DNA of 64,000 nucleotides from Dyella tabacisoli (GTDB taxonomy: Bacteria; Pseudomonadota; Gammaproteobacteria; Xanthomonadales; Rhodanobacteraceae), in NCBI RefSeq assembly GCF_003350925.1, contig NZ_KZ857175.1:555955-619954 (forward strand), read 5' to 3'. The position numbers and the translations under genes are program-made. The notes below the pieces were generated by a model that had not been told where the DNA came from, searched no databases, and was given only the letters and a program-made list of their open reading frames with translations. Positions 1-8,706 of this stretch are shown one piece after another (the first letter of the stretch is position 1; each line of letters opens with the position of its first letter).

Positions 1-19
1 CACTCGGCGTCAAAGACAG

Positions 20-325
20 TTACTGAATCGAGCCGGGAAGCAAGGATTGCCAGCCCAGGCTGAGTCGGCGCCCGCTGGGGGTGGCCGGTGAATTGCTGTG
101 CGAGCCGCCATCGCTGTTGCCGGCCGAAGGCGGGCCGACCTGGGGCGCCACTTCGTGCCCGATATACGTGGCATCGCCACCGTTGCTGTTGTCTTTGGCC
201 GGGGTGCAATCAGTGCTTGAGTGCTGCGCAGCGGCCATATCCTGGGTGTCCGCTTCCATGGCCGTTGCGGCATGGATGCCGACGACGCAGAGAGCACATC
301 CGAGCAGTAACCGCTTGACACTCAT
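20..325 (-). CDS. Small secreted protein of unknown function
   Basis: A 101-residue protein. The N-terminus (MSVKRLLLGCALCVVGIHAATA) is a clear Sec signal peptide with basic residues, a hydrophobic core and an A-T-A cleavage region. The mature part is about 80 residues, polar, low in complexity (Gly, Ser, Asn, Pro) and probably disordered. I do not recognise a family. It ends just inside the window edge with a TAA stop. A GGGG tract about 10 bases upstream could be its ribosome binding site. It is transcribed away from birA. The signal peptide makes it more credible than an antisense artefact, but no function can be given. Confidence 0.55.
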   Translation of the reverse strand: MSVKRLLLGCALCVVGIHAATAMEADTQDMAAAQHSSTDCTPAKDNSNGGDATYIGHEVAPQVGPPSAGNSDGGSHSNSPATPSGRRLSLGWQSLLPGSIQ

Positions 326-613
326 GGCAAGCCAACCCCTGGACCCATAAGTCGAGCAAGAGATCCTGGCAGAAACGATGGCGGGATGCCAGTGCTCCCC
401 AGGGATGCTCTGATCTATGGGGCGTGGGCGGCATGAGGCCTATAAGGCTCGCAACCCGCTTCCCACAGGGACTTTCTTCGGTTGCTGTCCGGCGCCGGAA
501 TTAGGTGGCTCTCTTGGCAAGCCGGGCTAGAATCCGCCCATGTATAAGACTCATGATTTCCTCGGCGCAAGCCATCGCGCAGCTCTGTTTCTCCCCCCAG
601 GCACGGCACGCTG

Positions 614-1585
614 ATGCAGGCACGACAATTGCTTTCCACGCTGGCCGGCGGCGAGGCCATTTCGGGTGCGGCGTTGGCCGAGCGCGAAGGGGTGACGCGC
701 GCCGCGATCTGGAAACAGGTGGAGGCGCTGCGTACTCGCGGCGTGCCGATCGAAGCTCGCGGCACGGCCGGTTATCGCCTGCCTTGGTCGGTACAGATGC
801 TCGATGAACAGGCTATCCGGGCGGCTTTGCCAGCCACGGTAGGCAAGCGACTGGGCATGCTGGAGCTGCATTGGGAGCTGGACTCTACCTCCAGCGAGTT
901 ACAGCGCCGCATCGTGGAAATCACCGATTTGAGCATGGTGCTGGCCGAAACGCAGAGTGCCGGCCGTGGTCGCCGTGGCCGCCCGTGGTTGTCGCCGCCA
1001 GGGCTGAATCTTTATCTGTCTTGCCTCAAGCGGTTTGACTCCGGTTTCGCCTCTTTGTCTGGGCTATCACTGGCGATTGGGGTGATCGTGCTGCGCGCGC
1101 TCAATACATTAGGTGTCGCTGGCGCCGGGTTGAAGTGGCCCAACGATGTGCTCGCGGCCGATGGCAAGCTGGGCGGCATCCTGGTCGAGCTCAGCGGTGA
1201 ATACCAAGGCCCTTGTGCAGCAGTCATCGGCATTGGCCTCAATTTGCGCCTGACTGCGCAACTGCGCGAGCAAGCCGGGCAGCCGAGTACGGATCTCGCA
1301 AGCCTGTGTGGAGGTACGCCGCCGGACCGTAACCGCGCTGCGGCGGCCTTGATCGCGGCACTGGTCGAGGGCCTGAGCGAATTTGAACACAATGGCTTCG
1401 AGGGCTTCGTCGAGGAGTACGCCCAGCATGATTTGCTGCGCGGCAAATCGCTGCGTTTGCATGGTGCGCTGGGCGAACTTGACGGTACCGGTGCGGGGGT
1501 GGATGCACGTGGCGCCCTGCTGCTGCAAACGGAAACCGGGCTGCGCCAGATCGACAGTGCCGACGTTACGGTTCGACGCGTATGA
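614..1585 (+). CDS. birA: Bifunctional biotin-[acetyl-CoA-carboxylase] ligase / biotin operon repressor BirA
   Basis: A 323-residue cytoplasmic enzyme that activates biotin to biotinyl-AMP and attaches it to the AccB subunit of acetyl-CoA carboxylase. The first ~65 residues form a winged-helix region (AALAEREGVTRAAIWKQVEAL), so it is the bifunctional ligase/repressor type. The catalytic domain carries the biotin/ATP loop GRGRRGRPW (about residues 116-124) and the KWPNDV motif followed by GKLGGILVE. The C-terminal SH3-like domain is present, and the length matches E. coli BirA (321). Its TGA overlaps the coaX ATG (ATGA), so the two are translationally coupled, an arrangement common in this order. 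Confidence 0.96.
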   Translation: MQARQLLSTLAGGEAISGAALAEREGVTRAAIWKQVEALRTRGVPIEARGTAGYRLPWSVQMLDEQAIRAALPATVGKRLGMLELHWELDSTSSELQRRIVEITDLSMVLAETQSAGRGRRGRPWLSPPGLNLYLSCLKRFDSGFASLSGLSLAIGVIVLRALNTLGVAGAGLKWPNDVLAADGKLGGILVELSGEYQGPCAAVIGIGLNLRLTAQLREQAGQPSTDLASLCGGTPPDRNRAAAALIAALVEGLSEFEHNGFEGFVEEYAQHDLLRGKSLRLHGALGELDGTGAGVDARGALLLQTETGLRQIDSADVTVRRV

Positions 1586-2349
1586 GTCCGTCGAGATTGC
1601 TCCTGGATCTGGGCAATACGCGATTGAAGTGGGTGCTGCAAAGCGCCTCGGTTGAGGTGGCACGCGGCGCGGTGGCCTGGAGTGACGATGTCGGCACCAT
1701 TCTGGCTGATGACTGGCGCGGCTTACCCGCGCCGCAGCAGGTATGGGGTGCTTCGGTCGTCGATGCGGCGCGAGAAGCGTTGGTCGCGTCCATCATCAGC
1801 ACCCGCTATGCGCAATCGGCTTACTGGCTGCGCACCCCTGCCGAAGCCTGTGGGGTGCGCAATGCTTACGCTGAGCCGGAGCGGCTGGGCGTCGATCGTT
1901 TTCTGGCGATGGTGGCTGCCTATGACCAGGGACGTGCGCCTTGTGTGCTGGTCGGGGTGGGTACCGCGTTGACCTTGGATGCGCTGGCCGCCGATGGTCG
2001 TCATCTGGGCGGCTTGATCGCGCCAGGCCCGCAGTTGATGCAGCAGTCGCTGCTGGGCGCCACCGCTCGCGTGCGGCCGGAGCGACCTGGGCTGGTGCTG
2101 GATGCGGCCGATAACACGGCCGATGCCGTGGCTTCCGGCTGCTGGCAGGCCGCCGCGGCGCTGGTCGAGCGCTTTATGGCGCGAATGACGCCCAAACTCG
2201 GTGGTGCCATGGCTATTAACCTCGGCGGCGGCGATGCGGAGCAATTGCTGCCCTTGTTGACGCAGCCCGCGCAGTTGCTGCCAGATGGGGTGTTGCGTGG
2301 CTTGGCGGTGTGGGCAAATGCACATACATCGGCGATGTCATCTCCTTAG
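1582..2349 (+). CDS. coaX: Type III pantothenate kinase CoaX
   Basis: A 255-residue kinase catalysing the first step of coenzyme A synthesis (pantothenate to 4'-phosphopantothenate). It belongs to the ASKHA fold: phosphate-1 motif LLLDLGNTRLKW at the N-terminus, GVDRFLAMVAA in the middle, and the GVGTALTLDAL/GGLIAPG segment of the type III family. The type III enzyme is feedback-insensitive and needs a monovalent cation (family knowledge). It starts inside the birA stop codon and is followed 53 bp later by a SPOR-domain gene, giving a probable three-gene operon. Confidence 0.96.
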   Translation: MSPSRLLLDLGNTRLKWVLQSASVEVARGAVAWSDDVGTILADDWRGLPAPQQVWGASVVDAAREALVASIISTRYAQSAYWLRTPAEACGVRNAYAEPERLGVDRFLAMVAAYDQGRAPCVLVGVGTALTLDALAADGRHLGGLIAPGPQLMQQSLLGATARVRPERPGLVLDAADNTADAVASGCWQAAAALVERFMARMTPKLGGAMAINLGGGDAEQLLPLLTQPAQLLPDGVLRGLAVWANAHTSAMSSP

Positions 2350-2402
2350 ACTCCTACCTATAACTTCCGCCCCGGCTCAGGCTGGCTGCATGTGGATCGC
2401 CG

Positions 2403-3125
2403 ATGTTTCTGCGCCTGCTCTTCGTTCTATTGATTGCATTCAATATCGCCGTGGGCGCCTGGCTGTGGCTCGGACAGGACGATGCCCATGGCCGCAGCGC
2501 CACCGATCCTGACGTGCCTGCCTTGAAGCTGCTGTCGGAGCGTCCCGTGGCTCCGGCAGCGACGGTGGGGGCTGCCATGGCGTCTGGTACGAGTGCGCCA
2601 ACCTCGGCTCCAGCACCCGCGCAGGCGGTGGCCGCCCCCGTCGCCGCGCCGGTGCCGCCGTCCCGTCCCAACAGTTACACCTGCACGGCCTTGGGGCCGT
2701 TCGCTACGCAGGTGGATTTGCGCAATGCCCGCACTGCGCTGGGCGCGCAGGCGGTACGCATGCGTTCGCGCCAAGAGCAAACCACGCAGACGCGTGGTTG
2801 GTGGGTCCATTTGCCGTCCAGCGGCAGCCGCGACCGGGCGCTTGAGCAGGCCCGCAAACTCAGCGCCGCGAACATTGGCGACTATTTCGTGGTGAGTTCG
2901 GGCGATCAGTCGAACACGATTTCGCTTGGCCTGTTCAAGGATCCGGCCAATGCGCGCAAGCGCCGCGACGAAGTAGTCGCCAGCGGCTTCCCCGCGCAAA
3001 TGATCGAACGCACCGAGACCGTGCCCGAATATTGGCTGGATCTGGCGATTGCCGACAATGCGCATTTCGATTGGCGCACGCGTATCCGCAGCGGCGTGGG
3101 CTCGCACAGCACCGGGTGTTTTTGA
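2403..3125 (+). CDS. SPOR-domain membrane-anchored protein
   Basis: A 240-residue protein with one N-terminal transmembrane helix (FLRLLFVLLIAFNIAVGAWLWL), a Pro/Ala-rich linker at roughly residues 55-90, then a C-terminal SPOR-like domain (about 95-225). SPOR domains bind denuded peptidoglycan glycan strands at the septum, so a periplasmic, division-associated role is likely by family. The exact function is not known. It follows birA-coaX, as in related Xanthomonadales. Its stop lies about 30 bp before the tRNA-Thr gene. Confidence 0.82.
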   Translation: MFLRLLFVLLIAFNIAVGAWLWLGQDDAHGRSATDPDVPALKLLSERPVAPAATVGAAMASGTSAPTSAPAPAQAVAAPVAAPVPPSRPNSYTCTALGPFATQVDLRNARTALGAQAVRMRSRQEQTTQTRGWWVHLPSSGSRDRALEQARKLSAANIGDYFVVSSGDQSNTISLGLFKDPANARKRRDEVVASGFPAQMIERTETVPEYWLDLAIADNAHFDWRTRIRSGVGSHSTGCF

Positions 3126-3157
3126 ATGTCTTGCCTGCTAAACTGCGCGGCCCATGC

Positions 3158-3233
3158 GCCGGCATAGCTCAGTTGGTAGAGCAACCGCCTTGTAAGCGGT
3201 AGGTCCCCAGTTCGAATCCGGGTGCCGGCACCA
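3158..3233 (+). tRNA. tRNA-Thr (anticodon TGT)
   Basis: A 76-nt tRNA with encoded CCA. The acceptor stem is GCCGGCA/TGCCGGC, followed by the D-arm (AGCTCAGTTGGTAGAGC), the anticodon stem ACCGC/GCGGT enclosing the loop CTTGTAA with anticodon TGT at 3191-3193, and the T-arm with GTTCGAATC. TGT reads ACA/ACG threonine codons. It stands alone between the SPOR gene and a rhodanese gene. The cloverleaf pairing was checked by eye. Confidence 0.97.
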
Positions 3234-3384
3234 TGGATTTAGCGCGCAATGCGCAAGGGGCTGCGCCATGGCGCCTCCGAATGCCCTGTCCAGGCAGCAG
3301 CCGATGCGGTAACGGCTTAAACGGTTCCTGTAGACTTGGACTGATGAATAGCGAGCAATTCGGGGTCTCGTTGGCGTTTTTCGC

Positions 3385-3819
3385 ATGAGAAGCCCTCGAC
3401 AAACATGGCGTTCTATCGTGTTGACCGCGTTTGTATGCATGACCTGCGTGCAGATGGCGGTAGCCGCCGATGCGCCCGTGGCGATCACGACGCTGGTGCA
3501 AGCGCAGCGCGCCGGTGAGGCGCCGCTACTGCTGGACGTGCGCCACAGCGATGAATATCGCGATGGTCATATTGCCGATGCATTGAATATTCCGGTCGAG
3601 CAATTGGCCGAGCGTTATACGGCGCTGGGTGTGCCGCGTGATCGCGAGATCGTGGTCTATTGCGTATCCGGCCGTCGCGCTGCACATGCGCAGGAAATAC
3701 TGCAGGCACAGGGTTACAGCCATGTGCGACTGCTCGAAGGCAGCATGAATGCGTGGCGGCAGCAGCGGTTGCCGTTGGTACGCGAGAGCGCGGAGCCTTC
3801 CCCCCAAACCGTTCCCTGA
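3385..3819 (+). CDS. Exported rhodanese-like sulfurtransferase domain protein
   Basis: A 144-residue protein with a signal peptide (hydrophobic segment IVLTAFVCMTCVQMAVA ending A-A-D) and one rhodanese domain. The CH2A-like segment LLLDVRHSDEYRDGHI and the active-site loop YCVSGRR, with the persulfide-forming Cys, are both visible. A single-domain periplasmic rhodanese may handle sulfane sulfur or cyanide; the true substrate is unknown. It precedes arginase by 47 bp in the same direction, which may be only loose co-transcription. Confidence 0.88.
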   Translation: MRSPRQTWRSIVLTAFVCMTCVQMAVAADAPVAITTLVQAQRAGEAPLLLDVRHSDEYRDGHIADALNIPVEQLAERYTALGVPRDREIVVYCVSGRRAAHAQEILQAQGYSHVRLLEGSMNAWRQQRLPLVRESAEPSPQTVP

Positions 3820-3866
3820 AACCTCGTATTCCGAGGTACGCAGATATCCAGACAGACTGAGGAAGC

Positions 3867-4781
3867 ATGGGCAAGCAGGTTATTTCCCTGATTGGTGTCC
3901 CCACCGATATCGGTGCAGGCCATCGCGGCGCTTCGATGGGGCCGGAGGCTTTGCGCGTGGCAAAGTTGGCCGAGAAGTTGACGCGGCGTGGGCTGGAGGT
4001 GGTCGATCGCGGCAATCTGCAGGGGCCGATGAATCCGTGGCTGCCGCCAGAGAATGGTTATCGCCACTTGCCCGAGGTGGTTGCCTGGAATACGGCGGTT
4101 TATACGGCTATTTATGAAGAGCTCAATGCGGGCCGTCTGCCGATCATGCTGGGTGGCGATCATTGCCTGGCGATAGGTTCGATCACCGCCGTGGCGCGTT
4201 ACTGCCGTGAGCAGGGCAAAAAACTGCGCGTGCTGTGGCTGGACGCGCATGCCGACTTCAATACCGCCCAAGTTACGCCGTCGGGCAATATCCACGGCAT
4301 GCCGGTGGCTTGCCTGTGCGGGCAGGGGCCGCAGGCGTTGACCGAGCTGGGCGGCAGTTCACCTACGGTAACGCCCGATGTATTCCGTCAGATCGGTATT
4401 CGCTCGGTGGATGAGGGGGAGAAGCGTCTGGTGCGCGAAGCCAGAATTACCATTCACGATATGCGCCATATCGATGAGGCTGGCGTCAAACGGGTCATGG
4501 AGGAGGCGCTGGCGGGTATCGATGACGATACCCACGTGCATGTCAGCTTTGATGTCGATTTTCTCGATCCGAGCATTGCGCCAGGTGTGGGTACGACGGT
4601 GCGCGGCGGTCCCAACTACCGCGAGGCGCAGTTGTGCATGGAAATGATCGCCGATGCGGGTCGCGTCGCTTCGGTTGACATCGTTGAGCTGAATCCTGCG
4701 TTCGACAAGCGCAATCAGACGGCGCGTCTGGCGGTGGATCTCATCGAATCGTTGTTCGGCAAGTCCACCCTTATTCGTTAA
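3867..4781 (+). CDS. rocF: Arginase
   Basis: A 304-residue ureohydrolase that cleaves arginine to ornithine and urea with a binuclear Mn centre. All metal-ligand motifs are visible: GGDHCLA (about 92-98), DAHADFNT (about 126-133) and SFDVDFLDPSIAPGVGT (about 228-244). Length matches bacterial arginases (~300). The ATG follows GAGGAAGC with good spacing. trpS follows after only 24 bp, but the two have no obvious metabolic link. Confidence 0.96.
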   Translation: MGKQVISLIGVPTDIGAGHRGASMGPEALRVAKLAEKLTRRGLEVVDRGNLQGPMNPWLPPENGYRHLPEVVAWNTAVYTAIYEELNAGRLPIMLGGDHCLAIGSITAVARYCREQGKKLRVLWLDAHADFNTAQVTPSGNIHGMPVACLCGQGPQALTELGGSSPTVTPDVFRQIGIRSVDEGEKRLVREARITIHDMRHIDEAGVKRVMEEALAGIDDDTHVHVSFDVDFLDPSIAPGVGTTVRGGPNYREAQLCMEMIADAGRVASVDIVELNPAFDKRNQTARLAVDLIESLFGKSTLIR

Positions 4782-4805
4782 ACACCTAAGAATAAAGTCA
4801 ACGAT

Positions 4806-6164
4806 ATGCAGACTCGTGTACTAACCGGCATCACCACCACCGGCACCCCGCATCTTGGCAATTACGTGGGGGCGATTCGCCCGGCGGTTGCCGCCAGCCG
4901 TCGCGCCGATGTGGATGCGTTTTATTTCATGGCCGATTTCCACGCGCTAATCAAAAGCGATGATCCGGCGCGCATCGCGCGTTCTCGGCTGGAGATCGCC
5001 GCGACCTGGTTGGCCGCCGGCCTCGATCCGCAGCGCGTAACGTTTTACCGGCAGTCTGATATCCCGGAAATTCCCGAGCTGACCTGGTTTCTTACCTGTG
5101 TTACCGGCAAGGGTTTGCTCAACCGCGCGCATGCCTATAAAGCCGCCGTCGACAAAAACGTCGAAACGGGCGAGGACGCCGATGCCGGTGTTACCGCGGG
5201 CTTGTATATGTATCCCGTGTTGATGGCGGCCGACATTCTCGCGTTTAATGCAAACAAGGTGCCCGTGGGGCGCGATCAGATTCAGCACATCGAGATGGCG
5301 CGCGACATCGCGCAGCGTTTCAATCATATCTACGGTCGCGAGTTTCTGGTGCTGCCCGAAGCACTGATCGAGGAGCAGGTGGCGACCTTGCCCGGCCTGG
5401 ACGGACGCAAGATGTCCAAGAGCTACGACAACACCATTCCGTTGTTTGCCGGCGGGCAGAAGCATTTGCGTGAAACGATCATGCGTATCGTCACCGATTC
5501 GCGCCTGCCGGGTGAACCCAAAGACCCGGATAGCTCTGCTGTGTTCACTATCTTTCAAGCCTTCGCCAGCGAGGCGGAGACCGCGGCATTCCGTAAGGCG
5601 CTTGAGGACGGTATCGGCTGGGGCGAGGCCAAGCAGTTGTTGTTCGAGCGAATCGAAACTGATGTGGCGCCCATGCGCGAGCGCTATGAAGCGTTGATTG
5701 CCAAGCCGGCAGCCATTGATGAGATCTTGCGTGAAGGTGCGCGTAAAGCACGCATGATCTCGGCGCCTCATATTGCCGAATTGCGTCATGCGATCGGTAT
5801 GGGTTCGGGGGCTGCGCTCAGTGCGCCTGCCGCGAAAGCGGCCACGAAGACGGACAAAATGCCGCGCATCGCCAGTTTCCGCGATGACGATGGTAGCTTC
5901 CGTTTTCGCTTGTTCTCCGCGGAGGGCGAGGAGTTGCTGCTATCCAAATCGTTTGCCGATCCGAAAGCTGCCGGCGTCGTGCAAAAGCGTTTGAAGAGTC
6001 TCGGTGCCGTGGCTGCCGCGCTGTCTGTGCGAGCGCATGGCGTGGCGCTGGGCATCGACGGTGAAGAGATCGCCAGTACTCCCGATTACCGCGATGAGCC
6101 GGCACGTGACGAAGCCATCGCGCGATTGCGTGAGGCACTGGATCAGCTCGCCGCCCAGGATTAA
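4806..6164 (+). CDS. trpS: Tryptophanyl-tRNA synthetase
   Basis: A 452-residue class I synthetase charging tRNA-Trp. The HIGH-equivalent is TPHLGNY near the N-terminus and the KMSKS loop is GRKMSKSYDN at about residue 200. It is over 100 residues longer than the ~330-residue E. coli enzyme, because of a C-terminal region (about 345-450) with an Ala/Lys linker followed by a domain of unknown role (SFRDDDGSFRFRLFSAEGEE and after). Such extended TrpS proteins are known in Xanthomonadales and some other proteobacteria. No trp leader is visible upstream. Confidence 0.96.
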   Translation: MQTRVLTGITTTGTPHLGNYVGAIRPAVAASRRADVDAFYFMADFHALIKSDDPARIARSRLEIAATWLAAGLDPQRVTFYRQSDIPEIPELTWFLTCVTGKGLLNRAHAYKAAVDKNVETGEDADAGVTAGLYMYPVLMAADILAFNANKVPVGRDQIQHIEMARDIAQRFNHIYGREFLVLPEALIEEQVATLPGLDGRKMSKSYDNTIPLFAGGQKHLRETIMRIVTDSRLPGEPKDPDSSAVFTIFQAFASEAETAAFRKALEDGIGWGEAKQLLFERIETDVAPMRERYEALIAKPAAIDEILREGARKARMISAPHIAELRHAIGMGSGAALSAPAAKAATKTDKMPRIASFRDDDGSFRFRLFSAEGEELLLSKSFADPKAAGVVQKRLKSLGAVAAALSVRAHGVALGIDGEEIASTPDYRDEPARDEAIARLREALDQLAAQD

Positions 6165-6194
6165 ATGCGGCGAGCACCGACAGGCTCTTAAACC

Positions 6195-6524
6195 ATGCGT
6201 TATCTCGCCATCCTGTTGCTTGCACCTTGGTTGTTGATATTGGGGTGGGCCTATTGGGCTTATCCCAAAAGTTTGCCGCGCACATCCGCACGGCGGGTAT
6301 TTGATTTCGTGATGTTATTGCTCGCCGCATTGGCATCGGTACTTTGCGCCGTGATGGGGTACGAGGCGGCGACCGTGCCGGCCCCGGTGGGTGAGTTCGG
6401 CCCGTCGAGCGGTGCTATCTGGCAGCAGGTCTTGCCTGCGCTTTATGGCTACGGTGCTTGTATCGTCGTGTTGCTGGTGGCGATGATCGTTCGCCATATG
6501 ATCTGGCGTCGTAACAGGCTTTAA
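6195..6524 (+). CDS. Small integral membrane protein, unknown function
   Basis: A 109-residue protein with three predicted membrane segments: ILLLAPWLLILGWAYWAY, FVMLLLAALASVLCAVMGY and YGYGACIVVLLVAMIVRHM. No enzyme motif is present. It lies 30 bp after trpS and 40 bp before the next gene in the same direction, so it is probably co-transcribed. I do not recognise the family. Confidence 0.72.
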   Translation: MRYLAILLLAPWLLILGWAYWAYPKSLPRTSARRVFDFVMLLLAALASVLCAVMGYEAATVPAPVGEFGPSSGAIWQQVLPALYGYGACIVVLLVAMIVRHMIWRRNRL

Positions 6525-6564
6525 GTTCTTTTTGTATTCACCCGCACGAACGTTGGGATGTCCG

Positions 6565-7203
6565 ATGAACCATGCAGCGCTGCAGAATTTTCTGATTCGC
6601 TTGTTCGAGCGACATGACGTCGAGTTGCAGCCGGACGAAGACTGGCTGATAACCGATGACGATTTTCCGGCGATCCGCGCGTCCTGGCATGAAGGCAAGG
6701 CCGGCGAGCCCGGTCGGTTGGATATTGACGTGGCGCTCAGTGAAGAGCGCTGCATCGAGGAGAGTTTTGCCGGTTCCGGTGAAGGTGAGGCAGCCTGCCA
6801 GGACGCATTGAATCGTTTCGTGCAAAGCGATTTCTATGTCTTGCTCGCGGCGTGCTGGTACGTCACTGACGATCGCAAGATGCGGCTGGCGAGCTGGGAT
6901 ATCGGTGTGCGCAGTTGGGATGTTTTTATCGGGCCTGCCTCAGTGCAAGGTGCCGACATTGCAGCGCCGGAAATGGCCGGAGTGTTGGCCGATGCGATGA
7001 AGAACGAATCGCTGACCGCCGAAGCGCATTGGGTTCGCATCTTCTATCGCCGTGGCGACGATGGTGCGGTGGACGTAGAGACTTTACTCGACAACGCGCC
7101 CTGGCCCGCCGGCGATCGCGCCATGCTGTCGCTGACTTGGCCGGTGGCCGAGCAGGCCTATCGGGTAAGGGCTTTCGTCGTACTGGACATCCGCGATTAC
7201 TAA
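6565..7203 (+). CDS. Conserved hypothetical acidic cytoplasmic protein
   Basis: A 212-residue protein starting MNHAALQNFL. I preferred this ATG to an in-frame TTG at 6532 because GGGATG lies at ribosome-binding distance. No signal peptide or membrane segment is visible. It is rich in Asp/Glu and Trp, and the phrase LASWDIGVRSWDVFIGP in the middle may be a structural core. The general character resembles DUF6348-type proteins, but I cannot confirm that. It is the last gene of the plus-strand run and faces panE. Confidence 0.68.
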   Translation: MNHAALQNFLIRLFERHDVELQPDEDWLITDDDFPAIRASWHEGKAGEPGRLDIDVALSEERCIEESFAGSGEGEAACQDALNRFVQSDFYVLLAACWYVTDDRKMRLASWDIGVRSWDVFIGPASVQGADIAAPEMAGVLADAMKNESLTAEAHWVRIFYRRGDDGAVDVETLLDNAPWPAGDRAMLSLTWPVAEQAYRVRAFVVLDIRDY

Positions 7204-7237
7204 GCCGATGGCCAAGGCCGGTTACTAAGGTCAGTTA

Positions 7238-8167
7238 TTAAGGCAGTTTCAATGTGTGCGCACGCCTTGCCTCATAGGCTTTCAGGTGTGCGTAGACGAT
7301 ATGCAGCAGTGGTGTCTCGCCATGAGCACGTTCGATCAGGTCGCCAATCACATGATCGGCTTCCGTGACGCGTCCGCTCTCTAGGTCGCGCAACATCGAT
7401 GCGGTCAGCGTGGAGCCCGGCTCGGTGAGCATATGGCGTGCACGCTGCAAGACCCCCTCGTTGGGTCTATGGTCTGCTTGTTCGGCCACGCCGAGACAGT
7501 CTTCAAGCAAGCGCAGGGTGGTCGCGGTGCCGCCGGGTGCTGCGGCGATGTCGCCTACGCAGGCACGCATCAGGCAGGTGATGCCGGCGAGGGTGGCCAG
7601 GAACACCCATTTGTCCCACATGTCTTGCAAGATCGTGGTGCTGGCGCGTGGCGTGAAACGCGCATCCGCCATGGTTTGCGCGATGGTGCGAATGCGCTCG
7701 GAATCGGCGCCGTCGCGTTCGCCGAAACTCAGGCTATGCGAGGTGTTGAGGTGCTGAATAACGCCTGCGGCATCGAGGGTGGCGGCGATGATGCATTGCC
7801 CGCCAAGCACGCGCTGCGGCCCGAAGCGGGTATCGAGCAGATCGAGATGACGCATGCCGTTCAATAGGGGCAAGATCGTGCTGTGCGGACCAACGGCGGG
7901 CGCGATGTCCTCCATGACGCTTTGCAGGTCGTAGGCTTTGCAGCTCAACAAAACCAGATCGTAAGCGTCGTGCAGTTCAGTGGCGAGTACGGTGGGCGGT
8001 GCGGGCAGGGTCACATCACCGGTGCTGCTGCGTATCATCAATCCATCGCGCGCCAGCGATGCGGCACGGCCAGGGCGCACCAGGAACGTGACATCGCGGC
8101 CGCTTTCCAGCAAGCGCCCGCCGAAATAACCACCGGTGGCGCCGGCGCCGACGATAAGAATACGCAC
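7238..8167 (-). CDS. panE: 2-dehydropantoate 2-reductase (ketopantoate reductase)
   Basis: A 309-residue NADPH-dependent enzyme reducing ketopantoate to pantoate in pantothenate/CoA synthesis. The GTG start at 8167 is chosen because AAGGAG sits 9 bases upstream and the Rossmann motif RILIVGAGATGGYFGGRL follows at once; a longer frame upstream adds nothing homologous. The ApbA C-terminal domain contains the usual DKWVFLATLAGITCLMRA segment. ApbA-family paralogues of other specificity exist, so panE is likely but not certain. coaX in the same window acts one step later in the pathway. Confidence 0.85.
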   Translation of the reverse strand: MRILIVGAGATGGYFGGRLLESGRDVTFLVRPGRAASLARDGLMIRSSTGDVTLPAPPTVLATELHDAYDLVLLSCKAYDLQSVMEDIAPAVGPHSTILPLLNGMRHLDLLDTRFGPQRVLGGQCIIAATLDAAGVIQHLNTSHSLSFGERDGADSERIRTIAQTMADARFTPRASTTILQDMWDKWVFLATLAGITCLMRACVGDIAAAPGGTATTLRLLEDCLGVAEQADHRPNEGVLQRARHMLTEPGSTLTASMLRDLESGRVTEADHVIGDLIERAHGETPLLHIVYAHLKAYEARRAHTLKLP

Positions 8168-8225
8168 TTGTCCAATCTCCTTTTTTGCTACCCCACGCGG
8201 CCACGCCGTGATGAGTGGGGCGTGC

Positions 8226-8609
8226 TTATTTCCACTGGTTGAGATGCGGGCCAAATGTTTTGCGCTGCGACTTCACTACGCAGAAGCGATGGCCGCTCGG
8301 CGCTTCCATCACCCACCAACGTTCGCGCACGAAAGCGATGCGCTTGGCGCCGAGTTGTTCCAGTCGAGCGGCTTCGGCTTCGAGATCATCGGTTTCGATA
8401 TCCAGGTGCAGGCGGCTATCGTGCCCGACCTTTTGCAGCAGGATGATGGGCTCATCGGCGGCGGTTTCGAGTTCGGCGTATTTACCGTCGCCGTCCTGAT
8501 CGAGCGTGACGATCGGTTTGCCGAGTGCCTTGCTCCAGAACGTGGCCGCTTCGGCCAAGTCATCGGTATGGCAGTCGAGTACCAGGGTGCTTAGGCGGCT
8601 GTGATGCAT
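8226..8609 (-). CDS. VOC (glyoxalase/bleomycin-resistance) family protein
   Basis: A 127-residue single-domain protein with the beta-alpha-beta-beta-beta fold of the vicinal oxygen chelate superfamily. An N-terminal strand (STLVLDCHTDDLAEAATFWSKALG) is followed by RLHLDIETDDLEAEAARLEQLGA and the closing VMEAPSGHRFCVV. The start at 8609 (MHHSRLS) removes an improbable 25-residue extension. The substrate cannot be inferred. It lies 59 bp upstream of panE in the same direction. Confidence 0.82.
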   Translation of the reverse strand: MHHSRLSTLVLDCHTDDLAEAATFWSKALGKPIVTLDQDGDGKYAELETAADEPIILLQKVGHDSRLHLDIETDDLEAEAARLEQLGAKRIAFVRERWWVMEAPSGHRFCVVKSQRKTFGPHLNQWK

Positions 8610-8665
8610 GGCGCGATCCCGTCGATGGAGGATTGCAAGGAGCTGCCAATACCCCACTCCCAAAC

Positions 8666-8696
8666 CCCCAGCCCTGCATTGCATGCAGGGCTGGGG
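8666..8696. terminator. 14-bp perfect hairpin downstream of the E2 gene
   Basis: Arms CCCCAGCCCTGCAT and its exact complement at 8683-8696 with a 3-nt loop. It sits 10 bp beyond the E2 stop codon and before the VOC gene. There is no long T-run, so it could be a terminator, an mRNA-stabilising hairpin or a REP-like unit. Confidence 0.5.
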
Positions 8697-8706
8697 TCGG
8701 AGTGGA